A stretch of 6,023 nt of DNA from Leptotrichiaceae bacterium (GTDB lineage Bacteria > Fusobacteriota > Fusobacteriia > Fusobacteriales > Leptotrichiaceae), in the NCBI GenBank assembly GCA_030532815.1, contig JAUNKI010000122.1, positions 1-6,023 on the forward strand, written 5' to 3'. Within the stretch, counting starts at the first letter, position 1. Every line of letters begins with the position of its first letter. Positions 5,431 to 6,023 of the stretch are shown here, one piece after another. Below the pieces are notes generated by a model that made no database searches, had not been told where the DNA came from, and saw only the letters and a program-made list of their open reading frames with translations. The translations under genes were made by a program, and so were the position numbers.

Positions 5431-5961
5431 ATGAAGCAGAAATTAGAAAAAGTTTTATTACTATTAATGTTAACATTAGTAATTTCTCTTCCTGCAGCAG
5501 CAGTAAGAAAACTTACAAAAGAGCAGATGAGGGAAAATACAATTAGAATAAATGCATTGGAAATAGATGAGCTGGAAGTAAAAATAAAGGAAAAGCCTGT
5601 AAATGATGAAATAACTGTGGTGCTGGATGAAAGAGGATTGAATTTTGACTTTGACAGATCAGTAGTTAAGCCGCAATATTACAGTATACTGAGAAATTTA
5701 AAGGAATTTATAGAAAAACATGATTATGATGTAACAATAGTCGGGCATACCGATGCAAAAGGAAGTAATGAGTATAATATGAAACTCGGACAGAGAAGAG
5801 CCAACAGTGTACGAGATAAGCTGCTTGAATTCGGATTGTCCTTGGACAGGATAAAAGGTGTAGTATCAAGGGGAGAAGAAGAGCCTGTGGCAACAAATGA
5901 AAATGATGAGGGAAGATTTCAAAACAGAAGAATTGAGTTTAAACTTATAAAGAGGAAATAG
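5431..5961 (+). CDS. Secreted OmpA-C-like peptidoglycan-binding protein
   Basis: This 176-residue protein has a Sec signal peptide: K-rich start, leucine-rich core at about residues 8-20, and LPAAA ending at A24 with probable cleavage before V25. No lipobox cysteine is present, so it is not a lipoprotein. A charged, helix-prone linker (about 25-58) leads to one OmpA-C domain (about 61-173). Its marks are NFDFDRSVVKP (71-81), GHTDAKGSNEYN (105-116), RRANSVRDKL (122-131) and FQNRRIEFKL (163-172). D108 and R123 align with E. coli OmpA D271 and R286, which bind diaminopimelate in peptidoglycan. The beta-barrel half of classic OmpA is absent, so I infer a soluble periplasmic protein tying the envelope to the cell wall. 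AAGGAGAG at 5413-5420 is ten bases before the ATG. The gene follows the 33-residue membrane peptide and has no obvious link with the lipid operon. Confidence 0.92.
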   Translation: MKQKLEKVLLLLMLTLVISLPAAAVRKLTKEQMRENTIRINALEIDELEVKIKEKPVNDEITVVLDERGLNFDFDRSVVKPQYYSILRNLKEFIEKHDYDVTIVGHTDAKGSNEYNMKLGQRRANSVRDKLLEFGLSLDRIKGVVSRGEEEPVATNENDEGRFQNRRIEFKLIKRK

Positions 5962-5969
5962 TTTTTTTC

Positions 5970-5993
5970 ATGAGGGCTCATTGCCGCCCTCAT
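5970..5993. repeat. 8-bp GC-rich inverted repeat after the OmpA-like gene
   Basis: ATGAGGGC (5970-5977) pairs perfectly with GCCCTCAT (5986-5993) around an 8-base loop, starting eight bases after the stop codon. A T-run (5962-5968) lies before the stem, not after it, so it lacks the plus-strand intrinsic-terminator layout. It could still block transcript decay, or be part of a repeat element that continues past the window. Confidence 0.5.
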
Positions 5994-6023
5994 ACTCCCG
6001 CTACCCTGCGATCTTCGCTCCTT
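5970..6023. other. GC-rich tail unlike the rest of the window; possible edge of a dispersed repeat
   Basis: From about 5971 on, about 60% of the bases are G or C (32 of 53), against roughly a third elsewhere. The change is abrupt, just after the OmpA stop. The pyrimidine-rich plus strand (CCCGCTACCCTGCG) has no ribosome binding site or gene start. On the minus strand a frame is open from the window edge to 5919, but its coding status cannot be judged. It may be the end of a repeat or mobile fragment. Confidence 0.4.

Noticed and set aside
5708..5896. 62-codon minus-strand frame inside the OmpA-like gene
   Set aside because: It is antisense to the conserved OmpA-C domain and shows no motif or ribosome binding site.
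5970..5993. Hairpin as an intrinsic terminator of the OmpA-like gene
   Set aside because: The T-run lies upstream of the stem and no T-run follows it, so the plus-strand terminator layout is missing. On the minus strand the run after the stem is A's, which also does not fit.
5919..6023. Minus-strand open frame from the window edge into the OmpA 3' end
   Set aside because: It is about 34 codons long, has no visible start, and half of it is antisense to a secure gene. Not enough to call a gene.

Overview
The window is AT-rich, with AGA/ATA-rich codon use, A-rich spacers and purine-rich ribosome binding sites. It also encodes a periplasmic OmpA-type peptidoglycan-binding protein, so the cell has an outer membrane. 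Together these fit a Gram-negative low-GC bacterium. My best guess is Fusobacteriota, close to Leptotrichia. That is an inference from composition and gene content, not from a marker gene.

Region 1 (1-4720) is one tightly packed, plus-strand, operon-like run of five genes. They are the C-terminal part of a GT1-type glycosyltransferase (cut by the window edge), an extended-SDR reductase resembling OleD/3beta-hydroxysteroid dehydrogenases, a metallo-beta-lactamase-fold hydrolase, a PaaK/CapK-like adenylate-forming enzyme (the 'F390 synthetase-related' type), and a KAS III/FabH-like condensing enzyme. Neighbouring genes overlap by 26 and 8 bases or are separated by 13-14 bases, so they are probably co-transcribed and translationally coupled. 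The visible catalytic residues are intact in all five. Condensation, ketone reduction, carboxylate activation, ester/lactone/thioester hydrolysis and glycosylation together suggest a dedicated pathway for a modified, probably glycosylated, fatty-acyl product. The combination parallels the OleA-OleD part of bacterial head-to-head acyl condensation, but there is no OleC or OleB type gene in view. The product is unknown.

Region 2 (4721-5295) is a very AT-rich stretch of 575 bases without a convincing gene. It holds an inverted repeat ending in a T-run, one reasonable promoter candidate and a 17-base palindrome.

Region 3 (5296-5961) holds a 33-residue single-span membrane peptide with a near-consensus ribosome binding site. 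A secreted OmpA-C-like protein follows 33 bases later, probably in the same transcript.

Region 4 (5962-6023) changes abruptly to about 60% GC and contains an 8-bp inverted repeat. It is probably the edge of a repeat or of a different kind of sequence that continues beyond the window.
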